Origin: Bacteroidales bacterium
GTDB taxonomy: Bacteria; Bacteroidota; Bacteroidia; Bacteroidales; Paludibacteraceae
Assembly: GCA_900771035.1 (NCBI GenBank)
Contig: CAAGML010000110.1
Span: 1 to 11,673, forward strand
Direction: 5' to 3'
DNA length: 11,673 bases
Position 1 is the stretch's first letter. Every line of letters begins with the position of its first letter. The translations under genes were made by a program, and so were the position numbers. Positions 5,576 to 11,673 of the stretch are shown here, one piece after another. Under the pieces are notes generated by a model that was not told where the DNA came from, did not search any database, and saw only the letters and a list, made by a program, of their open reading frames with translations.

Positions 5576-7785
5576 TCCAAATCCGATATATCCAGTCTGA
5601 GTCTCGCAAATTTAAGTATCAGCGTCTTGACCCCACTTGTTTCAAATTTCACGACTGCCCTTGCATTATCGCCCATTCCTTCCGTCGATACGACCACACC
5701 CTTGCCGAATTTGGTATGCACCACCTTCATGCCGGCAGTGACACTACCCAGAACTTCAGCATCCTGTTTCACAGGAAAAACCTCCAATGGTTTCTGGAAA
5801 CTCTTCCTTGCACGTTGCATTCCACGTGGCAGATTGAGGTATTCAGCATCAATATCCTGAATGAAACGGCTTGGTTCCGAGAACATTCTCTGTCCGTTAA
5901 TAAACCTGCTCTGCGCAAACGAGATGAAACACGACTCCTTCGCCCTTGTAATCGCCACATAGAGCAAACGTCTCTCCTCCTCTATCTCACTCGGTTTTAA
6001 CGACATCATACTTGGCAACAAGTTCTCCTCCGCACCTGACACAAACACGACATTAAACTCCAAACCCTTAGCAGCATGCATAGTCATAAGTGTCACCGTA
6101 TCAGTCCCCTCTGTCTTTGAATTATCCTGATCCGTAATCAACGAAATCTCGCTTAGAAAATCAGTGATTCCTATTTCCGTGTCTCCGTCATTCACCCTTT
6201 TGTCGCAAAATTCTAACACCGACCCTTCAAATTCCTGTAGGTTCTCAAACCTTGAAATTCCTTCAGGTGTTGTGTCTAATGCCGCATCTGCCAACAATTT
6301 ACTGCCATTCATCAGGCTCTTCACCACACTGTGTGCATCCGCATCCTCAGCCATATCCGAATGTAATTTTATCATCTGACCAAACTCCATAATTTTCTTC
6401 TGAGCACCGGCATTTAGTTCAGAACTATACTCCCCTGGCTGACAAAGAATGTCCAGCATATCAACGTCCATGTTTTCCCCTTTGGCTCTCAGAATCTTTT
6501 CAAGGGTCGTCTGCCCTATTCCCCTTGCCGGCACGTTGATTATCCGTTTCAAAGCCTCCACATCTTCATGGTTAACCACCAATCTGATGTACGCTGTTAT
6601 ATCCTTAATCTCTTTCCGTTGGTAGAAAGACAAGCCTCCGTAAATCTTATATGGTATCTTTTTCCTTCTGAAACAATCCTCAAGCACACGGCTCTGCGCA
6701 TTTGTCCTATACAACACAGCAATATCAGAATATGACGAAAAATGTCCATCCACCTGCCGTTGCACCTCACGCGCAATCTCCTCAGCCTCCATCACGTCAT
6801 CCATACATTGGCTGACTTTTATCGGACTTCCCACGCTGTTTTCGCTGAACACTCTTTTCCTTATCTGGTTTCTGTTCTTCTCTATCAACGAATTTGCCGC
6901 ATTGACGATAGTCTGTGTTGACCTGTAGTTCTGTTCCAGTTTGAACAGTTTACAACCTGGAAATATATTCCTGAACGACAAAATATTCTGTATCTCTGCC
7001 CCTCTGAACGAATAAATGCTCTGCGCATCATCACCCACCACGCACACATTGCCGTATTTTCTTGCAAGCATTGTCACTATCCTATGCTGCACCGCATTCG
7101 TATCTTGATACTCGTCCACCAATATATATTGGAATCTCTCCTGATACCTCTCCAACACATCAGGATTCATGATGAACAATTTTGCGGTAAACATCAGCAG
7201 GTCATCGAAATCCATCGCATTGGCTTCTCTTAGTCTCTGCTGATAGAGTTGATAAACCATATACAACATTGGTCTGTTGTACCTGTCGTCCGATAATCTC
7301 GCCTCTTTGTTGTCCGCATAATCCCGCTCGTCCATCATACTGTTTTTTGCCGCCGAAATCCTGTTCTGCACGACACTCGGTTTGTATGCCTTCTCATCCA
7401 ATGCAAGCTGCTTGATGATAGTCTTTATCAAGCTTTTGCTGTCACTGGTATCATAAACCGTAAATTGCGGGTTGAAACCAATCCTACTGGCTTCAATCCG
7501 CAATATCCTTAGAAAAATCGAATGGAACGTACCCATCCAAAGCAACCTGCTCTGCTGAAGGCCAACTACTCCCTGAATTCTGCTTCGCATCTCCCTCGCC
7601 GCCTTGTTGGTGAAGGTCAGTGCGAGAATACTGCTGGCAGGTATCTCCTGCTCAATCAAGCAAGCAATCTTGTAAGTCAGCACTCTTGTCTTGCCCGAAC
7701 CTGCACCGGCCACAATTACCGACGCACCGTCCGTATTCTCAACGGCAGCAAGCTGCGATGGGTTGAGCAATTCCGCATAATCCAT
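5572..7785 (-). CDS. pcrA: UvrD/PcrA-type superfamily 1A DNA helicase
   Basis: ATP-dependent 3'-5' DNA helicase for nucleotide-excision and mismatch repair, removal of RecA filaments and transcription-replication conflict resolution; cytoplasmic. 737 residues with all SF1A motifs: Q motif LNPSQ (7-11), Walker A AGAGSGKT (26-33), Ia LTFTNKAAREM (56-66), II VDEYQDTN (223-230), III VVGDDAQSIYSFRGA (249-263), IV QNYRST (285-290), V TLMTMHAAKGLEF (565-577), VI EERRLLYVAITRAKE (603-617). The C-terminal GMKVVHTKFGKGVVVSTEG (685-703) onward is the Tudor-like domain that contacts RNA polymerase in PcrA/UvrD, which favours pcrA/uvrD over rep. Its ATG shares one base with the asnS stop (TGATG), and its stop overlaps the TonB-receptor start, so it is the middle gene of a coupled operon. 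Symbol uvrD is an equally acceptable name. Confidence 0.96.
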   Translation of the reverse strand: MDYAELLNPSQLAAVENTDGASVIVAGAGSGKTRVLTYKIACLIEQEIPASSILALTFTNKAAREMRSRIQGVVGLQQSRLLWMGTFHSIFLRILRIEASRIGFNPQFTVYDTSDSKSLIKTIIKQLALDEKAYKPSVVQNRISAAKNSMMDERDYADNKEARLSDDRYNRPMLYMVYQLYQQRLREANAMDFDDLLMFTAKLFIMNPDVLERYQERFQYILVDEYQDTNAVQHRIVTMLARKYGNVCVVGDDAQSIYSFRGAEIQNILSFRNIFPGCKLFKLEQNYRSTQTIVNAANSLIEKNRNQIRKRVFSENSVGSPIKVSQCMDDVMEAEEIAREVQRQVDGHFSSYSDIAVLYRTNAQSRVLEDCFRRKKIPYKIYGGLSFYQRKEIKDITAYIRLVVNHEDVEALKRIINVPARGIGQTTLEKILRAKGENMDVDMLDILCQPGEYSSELNAGAQKKIMEFGQMIKLHSDMAEDADAHSVVKSLMNGSKLLADAALDTTPEGISRFENLQEFEGSVLEFCDKRVNDGDTEIGITDFLSEISLITDQDNSKTEGTDTVTLMTMHAAKGLEFNVVFVSGAEENLLPSMMSLKPSEIEEERRLLYVAITRAKESCFISFAQSRFINGQRMFSEPSRFIQDIDAEYLNLPRGMQRARKSFQKPLEVFPVKQDAEVLGSVTAGMKVVHTKFGKGVVVSTEGMGDNARAVVKFETSGVKTLILKFARLRLDISDLD

Positions 7786-9191
7786 CAGAACTCACAATTG
7801 TTTGGCGTTCTTGGGAAAGGAATGACATCCCTGATGTTCTGCATACCTGTCACGAAGAGCATCAAACGCTCAAAACCTAAGCCGAAACCGCTGTGAGGCA
7901 CTGTGCCGAAACGTCTTGTGTCAAGGTACCACCAGATGTCTTTGTCAGGCACACCCATTTCCTTCGCTCTGCGGGCAAGTTTCTCATAGTCCTCCTCACG
8001 CTGTGAGCCTCCGATGATTTCGCCAATCTTAGGGAAAAGCACATCCATGGCTCTGACGGTCTTTCCGTCGTCGTTCTGCTTCATATAGAACGACTTTATC
8101 TCTTTAGGATAGTCAGTCAAGATAACAGGTCTCTTGAAATGCTCCTCGACAAGGTATCTCTCATGCTCTGACTGCAAATCCGTGCCCCAATCAACAGGGA
8201 ACTCGAATTTATGACCGTTCTTCACTGCCTCTTTCAGTATCTCAACACCCTCAGTGTAAGTAAGTCTCTTGAAGTCGTTGTTCACTACGAAGTTCAGACG
8301 CTCAATAAGTTCTTTGTCGAACATATTGCAGAGGAACTGAATGTCATCCGTGCATTTTTCCAATGCCCAACGCACGCAGTACTGAATGAAATCCTGCGCC
8401 AAAGCCATATTATCCTCAATCTCATAGAAAGCGATTTCAGGCTCAATCATCCAGAACTCTGCGAGATGGCGGGGGGTGTTAGAGTTCTCTGCTCTGAATG
8501 TAGGACCGAAGGTATAAATCTTACCCAACGAGGTAGCGGCAAGTTCACCCTCCAACTGTCCAGAAACAGTCAGCGACACTGACTTTCCGAAGAAGTCGTC
8601 CGAGTAGTCTATCTTTCCGTCGTCGTTCTTTTTCAGGTTATAAAGGTTCTTGGTCGTAACTTGGAACATCTGACCCGCACCTTCGCAGTCTGAGCCTGTA
8701 ATCAATGGCGTGTGGAAATAGAAGTATCCATGCTCATGAAAATAGGTATGTATGGCAATCGCCATATTGTGACGTATTCTGAAGATTGCGCCGAAAGTGT
8801 TAGTCCTTGGACGCAAGTGAGCAATCTCACGCAGGTACTCCATCGTGTGGCCTTTTTTCTGCAATGGGTATTTTTCAGGGTCTGCGGTACCATAAACCAG
8901 TATTTCTTCTGCCTGAATCTCAACGCTCTGACCTTTTCCCATTGATTCCACCAGTTTGCCGTTCACCGAAAGGCTGGCACCTGTGGTGATTGGTTTCAGA
9001 TACTCTTCACCGAATTTCTCAATATCGACAACAATCTGTACGTTATTGATGGTCGAACCATCATTTAAAGCGATGAAACTTACGTTTTTGTTTCCACGCC
9101 TTGTCCTTACCCAACCTTTGACATTGACCGTTTGTCCATAGTCAGTCCTTTTGAGTAAATCAACAATCTCCGTTCTTTTAATGTTTTCCAT
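7785..9191 (-). CDS. asnS: Asparaginyl-tRNA synthetase
   Basis: Class IIb aminoacyl-tRNA synthetase charging tRNA-Asn with asparagine in the cytoplasm. It has 468 residues from ATG 9191, which matches the family length. The OB-fold anticodon-binding domain spans about 1-115 ([19 protein letters not shown] at 22-40). The catalytic core includes [19 protein letters not shown] (161-179), motif 2 [20 protein letters not shown] (228-247) and motif 3 [13 protein letters not shown] (437-449), followed by the class IIb ending IRDVIPFPR (453-461). [14 protein letters not shown] and the [10 protein letters not shown] loop favour AsnRS over AspRS. An in-frame GTG at 9224 would extend it by 11 residues through a terminator hairpin and is rejected. 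First gene of asnS-uvrD-receptor. I see no consensus promoter in the 63 bp before it, so read-through from gldJ or an internal promoter is likely. Confidence 0.97.
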   Translation of the reverse strand: MENIKRTEIVDLLKRTDYGQTVNVKGWVRTRRGNKNVSFIALNDGSTINNVQIVVDIEKFGEEYLKPITTGASLSVNGKLVESMGKGQSVEIQAEEILVYGTADPEKYPLQKKGHTMEYLREIAHLRPRTNTFGAIFRIRHNMAIAIHTYFHEHGYFYFHTPLITGSDCEGAGQMFQVTTKNLYNLKKNDDGKIDYSDDFFGKSVSLTVSGQLEGELAATSLGKIYTFGPTFRAENSNTPRHLAEFWMIEPEIAFYEIEDNMALAQDFIQYCVRWALEKCTDDIQFLCNMFDKELIERLNFVVNNDFKRLTYTEGVEILKEAVKNGHKFEFPVDWGTDLQSEHERYLVEEHFKRPVILTDYPKEIKSFYMKQNDDGKTVRAMDVLFPKIGEIIGGSQREEDYEKLARRAKEMGVPDKDIWWYLDTRRFGTVPHSGFGLGFERLMLFVTGMQNIRDVIPFPRTPNNCEF

Positions 9192-9203
9192 ATAATTCCA
9201 ACC

Positions 9204-9230
9204 AAAAAGGCGGGCTATTAGCACCCGCCC
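9204..9230 (-). terminator. Intrinsic terminator after gldJ, directly upstream of asnS
   Basis: Read on the minus strand, GGCGGG (9229-9224), a short loop and CCCGCC (9214-9209) form a GC-rich stem, followed at once by TTTTT (9208-9204). The reverse reading lacks a U-run, so it acts on minus-strand transcripts. It starts about 25 nt after the gldJ stop and ends 12 nt before the asnS ATG. It therefore ends gldJ mRNA, or partly attenuates entry into asnS. Confidence 0.75.
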
Positions 9231-9254
9231 TTATATTATATAATGAATATTACA

Positions 9255-10886
9255 TTACTTGTGATATGTCTCACGCCCGTGCTCATTACCGCCAACGGTA
9301 CTCATCACGCAACGGAAACCAATATCGTTGCTGCAACGTTTCTCCTCAAGGGCACGACGGCGAGAAGGATTCAACCACAAAGCACGGTCGTTCCATCCAC
9401 CACCTTTATAGACACGTTGAGTCTTAGTAATCATATTAGCCTTCTCCAATGGATTTGCGTCACGATAGACAAGGACAGAGTCCTGAAGTGCAGACTCTGC
9501 ATCACCGTCCATATAGTCACGGTAGTCGCCACCGGTCTTGGTGATACCACGTTCCGCAATCATAACTTTTCGCATAGAGTCACGTTCCACAGGGCTGAGA
9601 TAAGCGAAGTGCTTGCTAAGCATATTCTCAGCATAGACTGAATCAGACTCGAACTCGTTACCACGGTATGAGTTGACGTCATCCTGGACATCGGTCACAG
9701 CACGGTAAACATCCTTAACCCATTCGTTAACGTTTCCAGCCATATTATACAGACCGTAAGCATTAGGCAAAAAGAAATTGACAGGCACGGTCAAAGTGTT
9801 GTTAATCTGGATACCGATAGGGTCGCCGCGGCCTCTACGGCAGTTAGCGAGGAATTCGCCTCTGGTTTTTTTCTGGTCAAGCGAACGAAGTTGGTCACCT
9901 TTCCAAGGGTAAGTGTTCAACTCCTGATAGATTCCATCAACAGTCTCGACACTATAAGCAGCATATTCCCATTCCATCTCAGTCGGGAGCCTAACGTAAG
10001 CGTCATACAGGGCACCGTCCAGAGCCACCTTCCACTCGTCAGGGTCAACCACGCCGTCGCCTGTTGCGTCGTAAGCCTCGTTAACCTCCCAGTCGAACTC
10101 GAGTTCAGGAATCTCGACTTCCTCATAGCCGTAACGGTTAGCCTCTTCCTGAGAGATTTCCTGTGCCTTGCTCAAGATGTCCTCGACCTCCTCGTAGAAA
10201 GCAGGGCTGTTGACGTATGCGACATAGTCACGGGCATGTTTGGTGGTGAAGGCATACATAAACGCTGAGTCTGGGTCATGTTCCCTAATCTGCACGTTAG
10301 CCATTTCCAAAGGTTTGAAAGGGATGATACCTCTCATAATAAGCTCGTTCTCGTTGATACGGTCAGTACGCCATTCGCAATATGCGGTGGCCTGCACCCA
10401 ACTGACACCGACGACAGGATAAAAGCCGTAAGCGACGTGAGAATAATAGTTTTCGACGTAAGGTTCATTGTACGCCATTTCTCTACGCCAAACTGACTCG
10501 TCAGGCAAAGCGAGAACGATTCTTCTTGGGTCGTGTTTCCAAACGACAGACATCCAAGCCACGTACTCACGCCAGTTGAGGTTCGTCACCTCGAACTCAT
10601 CCATATAGAAACCAGAAGCAGCAACTCTTTTCTTAGAGTTGTTCTCTGGCGACGAAAGCATCTCCGCATTCTGACCACGCACCGAAGTCGCTACGGGAAT
10701 GTATATCATTCCGTCAGGACATTTGCCATGGTACTCGGTGTTTACATTGAAGTAACCTTCGCCTGGCCGGTTGTAATGCCAGCCTGTTTTTTCCGAAGTT
10801 GTGTACATAGAGTTCTTGTTACACCCTGTAAAAAACAGTCCAGATACGCAAACCAGCAGAACAAAAACTTTTGTGATTGATCTCAT
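9255..10886 (-). CDS. gldJ: GldJ-like gliding motility / type IX secretion lipoprotein (FGE-sulfatase fold)
   Basis: Predicted outer-membrane lipoprotein of the family that stabilises the GldK/PorK ring of the type IX secretion and gliding machinery. Lipoprotein signal: basic MRSITK, hydrophobic core, lipobox FTG-C22. The formylglycine-generating-enzyme-like fold comes in two blocks, about 55-185 (FYMDEFEVTNLNWREYV at 93-109, YNEPYVENYYSH at 139-150, YPVVGVSWVQATAYCEWR at 156-173) and about 295-530 (VRLPTEMEWEYAAYS at 298-312, NAYGLYNMAGNVNEWVKDV at 375-393, VYKGGGWNDRALWLNP at 492-507, DIGFRCVMS at 521-529). The TGWHYN opening and YNEPYVENY favour GldJ over GldK/PorK. Between the blocks is an acidic insert holding an EF-hand-like loop (D273-E284). 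Length 543 is normal. GldJ-bearing Bacteroidales need not glide; a secretion role is the likelier inference. It has its own promoter and terminator and no gld neighbours here. Confidence 0.86.
   Translation of the reverse strand: MRSITKVFVLLVCVSGLFFTGCNKNSMYTTSEKTGWHYNRPGEGYFNVNTEYHGKCPDGMIYIPVATSVRGQNAEMLSSPENNSKKRVAASGFYMDEFEVTNLNWREYVAWMSVVWKHDPRRIVLALPDESVWRREMAYNEPYVENYYSHVAYGFYPVVGVSWVQATAYCEWRTDRINENELIMRGIIPFKPLEMANVQIREHDPDSAFMYAFTTKHARDYVAYVNSPAFYEEVEDILSKAQEISQEEANRYGYEEVEIPELEFDWEVNEAYDATGDGVVDPDEWKVALDGALYDAYVRLPTEMEWEYAAYSVETVDGIYQELNTYPWKGDQLRSLDQKKTRGEFLANCRRGRGDPIGIQINNTLTVPVNFFLPNAYGLYNMAGNVNEWVKDVYRAVTDVQDDVNSYRGNEFESDSVYAENMLSKHFAYLSPVERDSMRKVMIAERGITKTGGDYRDYMDGDAESALQDSVLVYRDANPLEKANMITKTQRVYKGGGWNDRALWLNPSRRRALEEKRCSNDIGFRCVMSTVGGNEHGRETYHK
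10035..10070 (-). other. EF-hand-like calcium-binding loop within GldJ
   Basis: Residues 273-284 read DATGDGVVDPDE. This fits the 12-residue EF-hand loop: D1, T3, D5, G6, aliphatic V8, D9 and E12. It sits in an acidic stretch (about 246-290) between the two blocks of the FGE-like fold. Calcium binding is inferred from the pattern only. Confidence 0.55.
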
Positions 10887-10940
10887 ATTGCTTATTATTA
10901 CGATATTAACTTAGTTGGCACTGCTTACAATAAAGCGCGA

Positions 10941-10948
10941 CAAAGTTA
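10941..10948 (-). promoter_or_regulatory. -7 box of the gldJ promoter
   Basis: TAACTTTG on the minus strand (10948-10941) is a full TAnnTTTG match, 54 bp before the gldJ ATG. No clear TTTG is found 19-21 nt upstream, so the -33 element is weak or absent. The match is direct; promoter function is inferred. Confidence 0.6.
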
Positions 10949-11030
10949 CAAAAAATAATTGACATAGAATCCATTTTCCTGTTTTTTTTTCATTATTGGC
11001 CAAAAATATTTCCATGTCGTTTTTTTTTAT

Positions 11031-11038
11031 TATCTTTG
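11031..11038 (+). promoter_or_regulatory. -7 box of the folP promoter
   Basis: TATCTTTG (11031-11038) is a full TAnnTTTG match. A transcript starting about 7 nt later would have a leader near 18 nt before ATG 11063. Upstream are two T9 tracts (10982-10990 and 11020-11028) and the 8-bp palindrome TTGGCCAA (10996-11003). The -33 position has only a partial match (TTTC, 11009-11012). Confidence 0.65.
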
Positions 11039-11062
11039 CACCCTGAAAAACCTCTTTATTCT

Positions 11063-11673
11063 ATGAACGTAGCCACCTCGTTAAATATTGTGTTGAAGGG
11101 GCGTTCTTTTGACCTTGCCACACCTTTGATAATGGCGATTGTCAATGCCACCGACGACTCATTTTATTCCATGTCACGCAATGCGGGGACAGACCAGTTG
11201 AAAATCCGCATTGACGAGGCAGTTGCCCAAGGTGCTGACATTCTTGACATTGGAGGATGTTCGACCCGACCAGGCTCCACTCCCGTCACTGAAGACGAGG
11301 AACTGGAGCGCATCTTCCGCGCCTTCAGTCTGGTACGGTCCATAGCAGGCGGCATTCCGACGTCCGTTGACACTTTCCGGGCCTCGGTGGCACGCCTTGC
11401 CGTCAATGATTTCGGTTGCGACATCATCAACGACATCTCGGCATTCACCCTCGACGCTGAACTTTTGCCCACTGTCGTACAGCTTCAGCGACCATATATT
11501 CTGACACATTCCGGAGGGATTGCCCTTTCGGACGACCTTATTTCGCCAAATGATACTTCCGAGGATAAATTCCTCGCCTCCGTACTACAGTTTTTCGCAA
11601 GGAAAACCGACCAGCTTCGTTCCGCGGGGTTCGACAATGACATTATCATAGACCCTGGGTTCGGCTTTGCCAA
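11063..11673 (+). CDS. folP: Dihydropteroate synthase FolP (C-terminus cut by window edge)
   Basis: Condenses 6-hydroxymethyl-dihydropterin diphosphate with p-aminobenzoate to dihydropteroate in folate synthesis; sulfonamide target. 203 codons are visible of an expected 270-290, so the TIM barrel is cut shortly after DPGFGF. Visible segments: first strand MAIVNATDDSF (24-34; family MGILNVTPDSF), loop 2 DIGGCSTRPGS (62-72; often DIGGESTRPG), SVDTFRASVA (101-110), INDIS (122-126) and DPGFGF (197-202). The pterin- and diphosphate-contacting Asn28, Asp103, Asn123 and Asp197 and the STRPG loop are retained. Pro is replaced by Asp in the first motif, and the usual MHMKGTP segment reads LTHSGG (147-152). 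ATG 11063 is the first start after the promoter and gives the family-typical N-terminus. Divergent from gldJ with 176 bp between them. Confidence 0.93.
   Translation, partial: MNVATSLNIVLKGRSFDLATPLIMAIVNATDDSFYSMSRNAGTDQLKIRIDEAVAQGADILDIGGCSTRPGSTPVTEDEELERIFRAFSLVRSIAGGIPTSVDTFRASVARLAVNDFGCDIINDISAFTLDAELLPTVVQLQRPYILTHSGGIALSDDLISPNDTSEDKFLASVLQFFARKTDQLRSAGFDNDIIIDPGFGFA

Noticed and set aside
7522..7896. Plus-strand frame spanning the uvrD/asnS junction
   Set aside because: Antisense to two secure genes; low-complexity KPKPKP end and no known fold.
9192..9224. GTG-initiated 11-residue N-terminal extension of AsnS
   Set aside because: It passes through the terminator hairpin and gives residues not found in the family; ATG 9191 matches known N-termini.
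9231..9245. TATAAT-like AT-rich sequence as an asnS promoter
   Set aside because: It resembles the E. coli -10 box, but the Bacteroidota primary sigma factor prefers TAnnTTTG, and transcripts from it would cross the terminator stem.
9891..10268. Plus-strand 125-residue frame opposite gldJ
   Set aside because: Shadow of the acidic GldJ insert, without start context or domain.
11164..11509. Minus-strand frames opposite folP
   Set aside because: Antisense to a clear dihydropteroate synthase; no domain.

Overview
The window looks like chromosomal DNA from a Bacteroidota, most likely Bacteroidales, bacterium. The evidence is a GldJ-type lipoprotein with the formylglycine-generating-enzyme fold, a carboxypeptidase-regulatory-domain TonB-dependent receptor, a TatA/TatC pair without TatB, Bacteroidota-style promoters (-7 TAnnTTTG, sometimes with -33 TTTG), and a lack of strong Shine-Dalgarno sequences. 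Base composition is even, there are no transposases, integrases, tRNAs or CRISPR repeats, and genes are densely packed. No stretch above 300 bases lacks a gene.

Layout, left to right. (1) 1-842, minus: ftsY, the SRP receptor, with its C-terminus cut off by the window edge. (2) 1025-1858, plus: a secreted M15/VanY-type D,D-carboxypeptidase, divergent from ftsY. A 182-bp spacer carries a promoter for each gene. (3) 1736-2671, minus: tatA-tatC operon. The tatC 3' end overlaps the carboxypeptidase 3' end by 123 bp, antisense. (4) 2690-3040, plus: FlK-like hotdog thioesterase, whose start lies only 18 bp from the tatA start. (5) 3107-9191, minus: asnS-uvrD/pcrA-TonB-dependent receptor, with 1-bp and 4-bp stop/start overlaps, so probably co-transcribed and translationally coupled. 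(6) 9255-10886, minus: gldJ, with its own promoter and an intrinsic terminator that lies just before asnS. (7) 11063-11673, plus: folP (dihydropteroate synthase), divergent from gldJ and cut by the right edge.

The genes are mainly housekeeping and envelope functions: membrane targeting (FtsY), folded-protein export (TatAC), peptidoglycan trimming (M15), outer-membrane uptake (TonB-dependent receptor), a type IX secretion/gliding-associated lipoprotein (GldJ), translation (AsnS), DNA repair (UvrD/PcrA) and folate synthesis (FolP). I see no convincing undescribed multi-gene system. The items that merit a second look are local: a codon-for-codon antisense overlap giving the carboxypeptidase a basic tail, an EF-hand-like loop inside GldJ, a terminator hairpin directly in front of asnS, a shifted glutamate in the TatC signal-binding motif, changed signature residues in FolP, and a TTG-started receptor coupled to a helicase gene.
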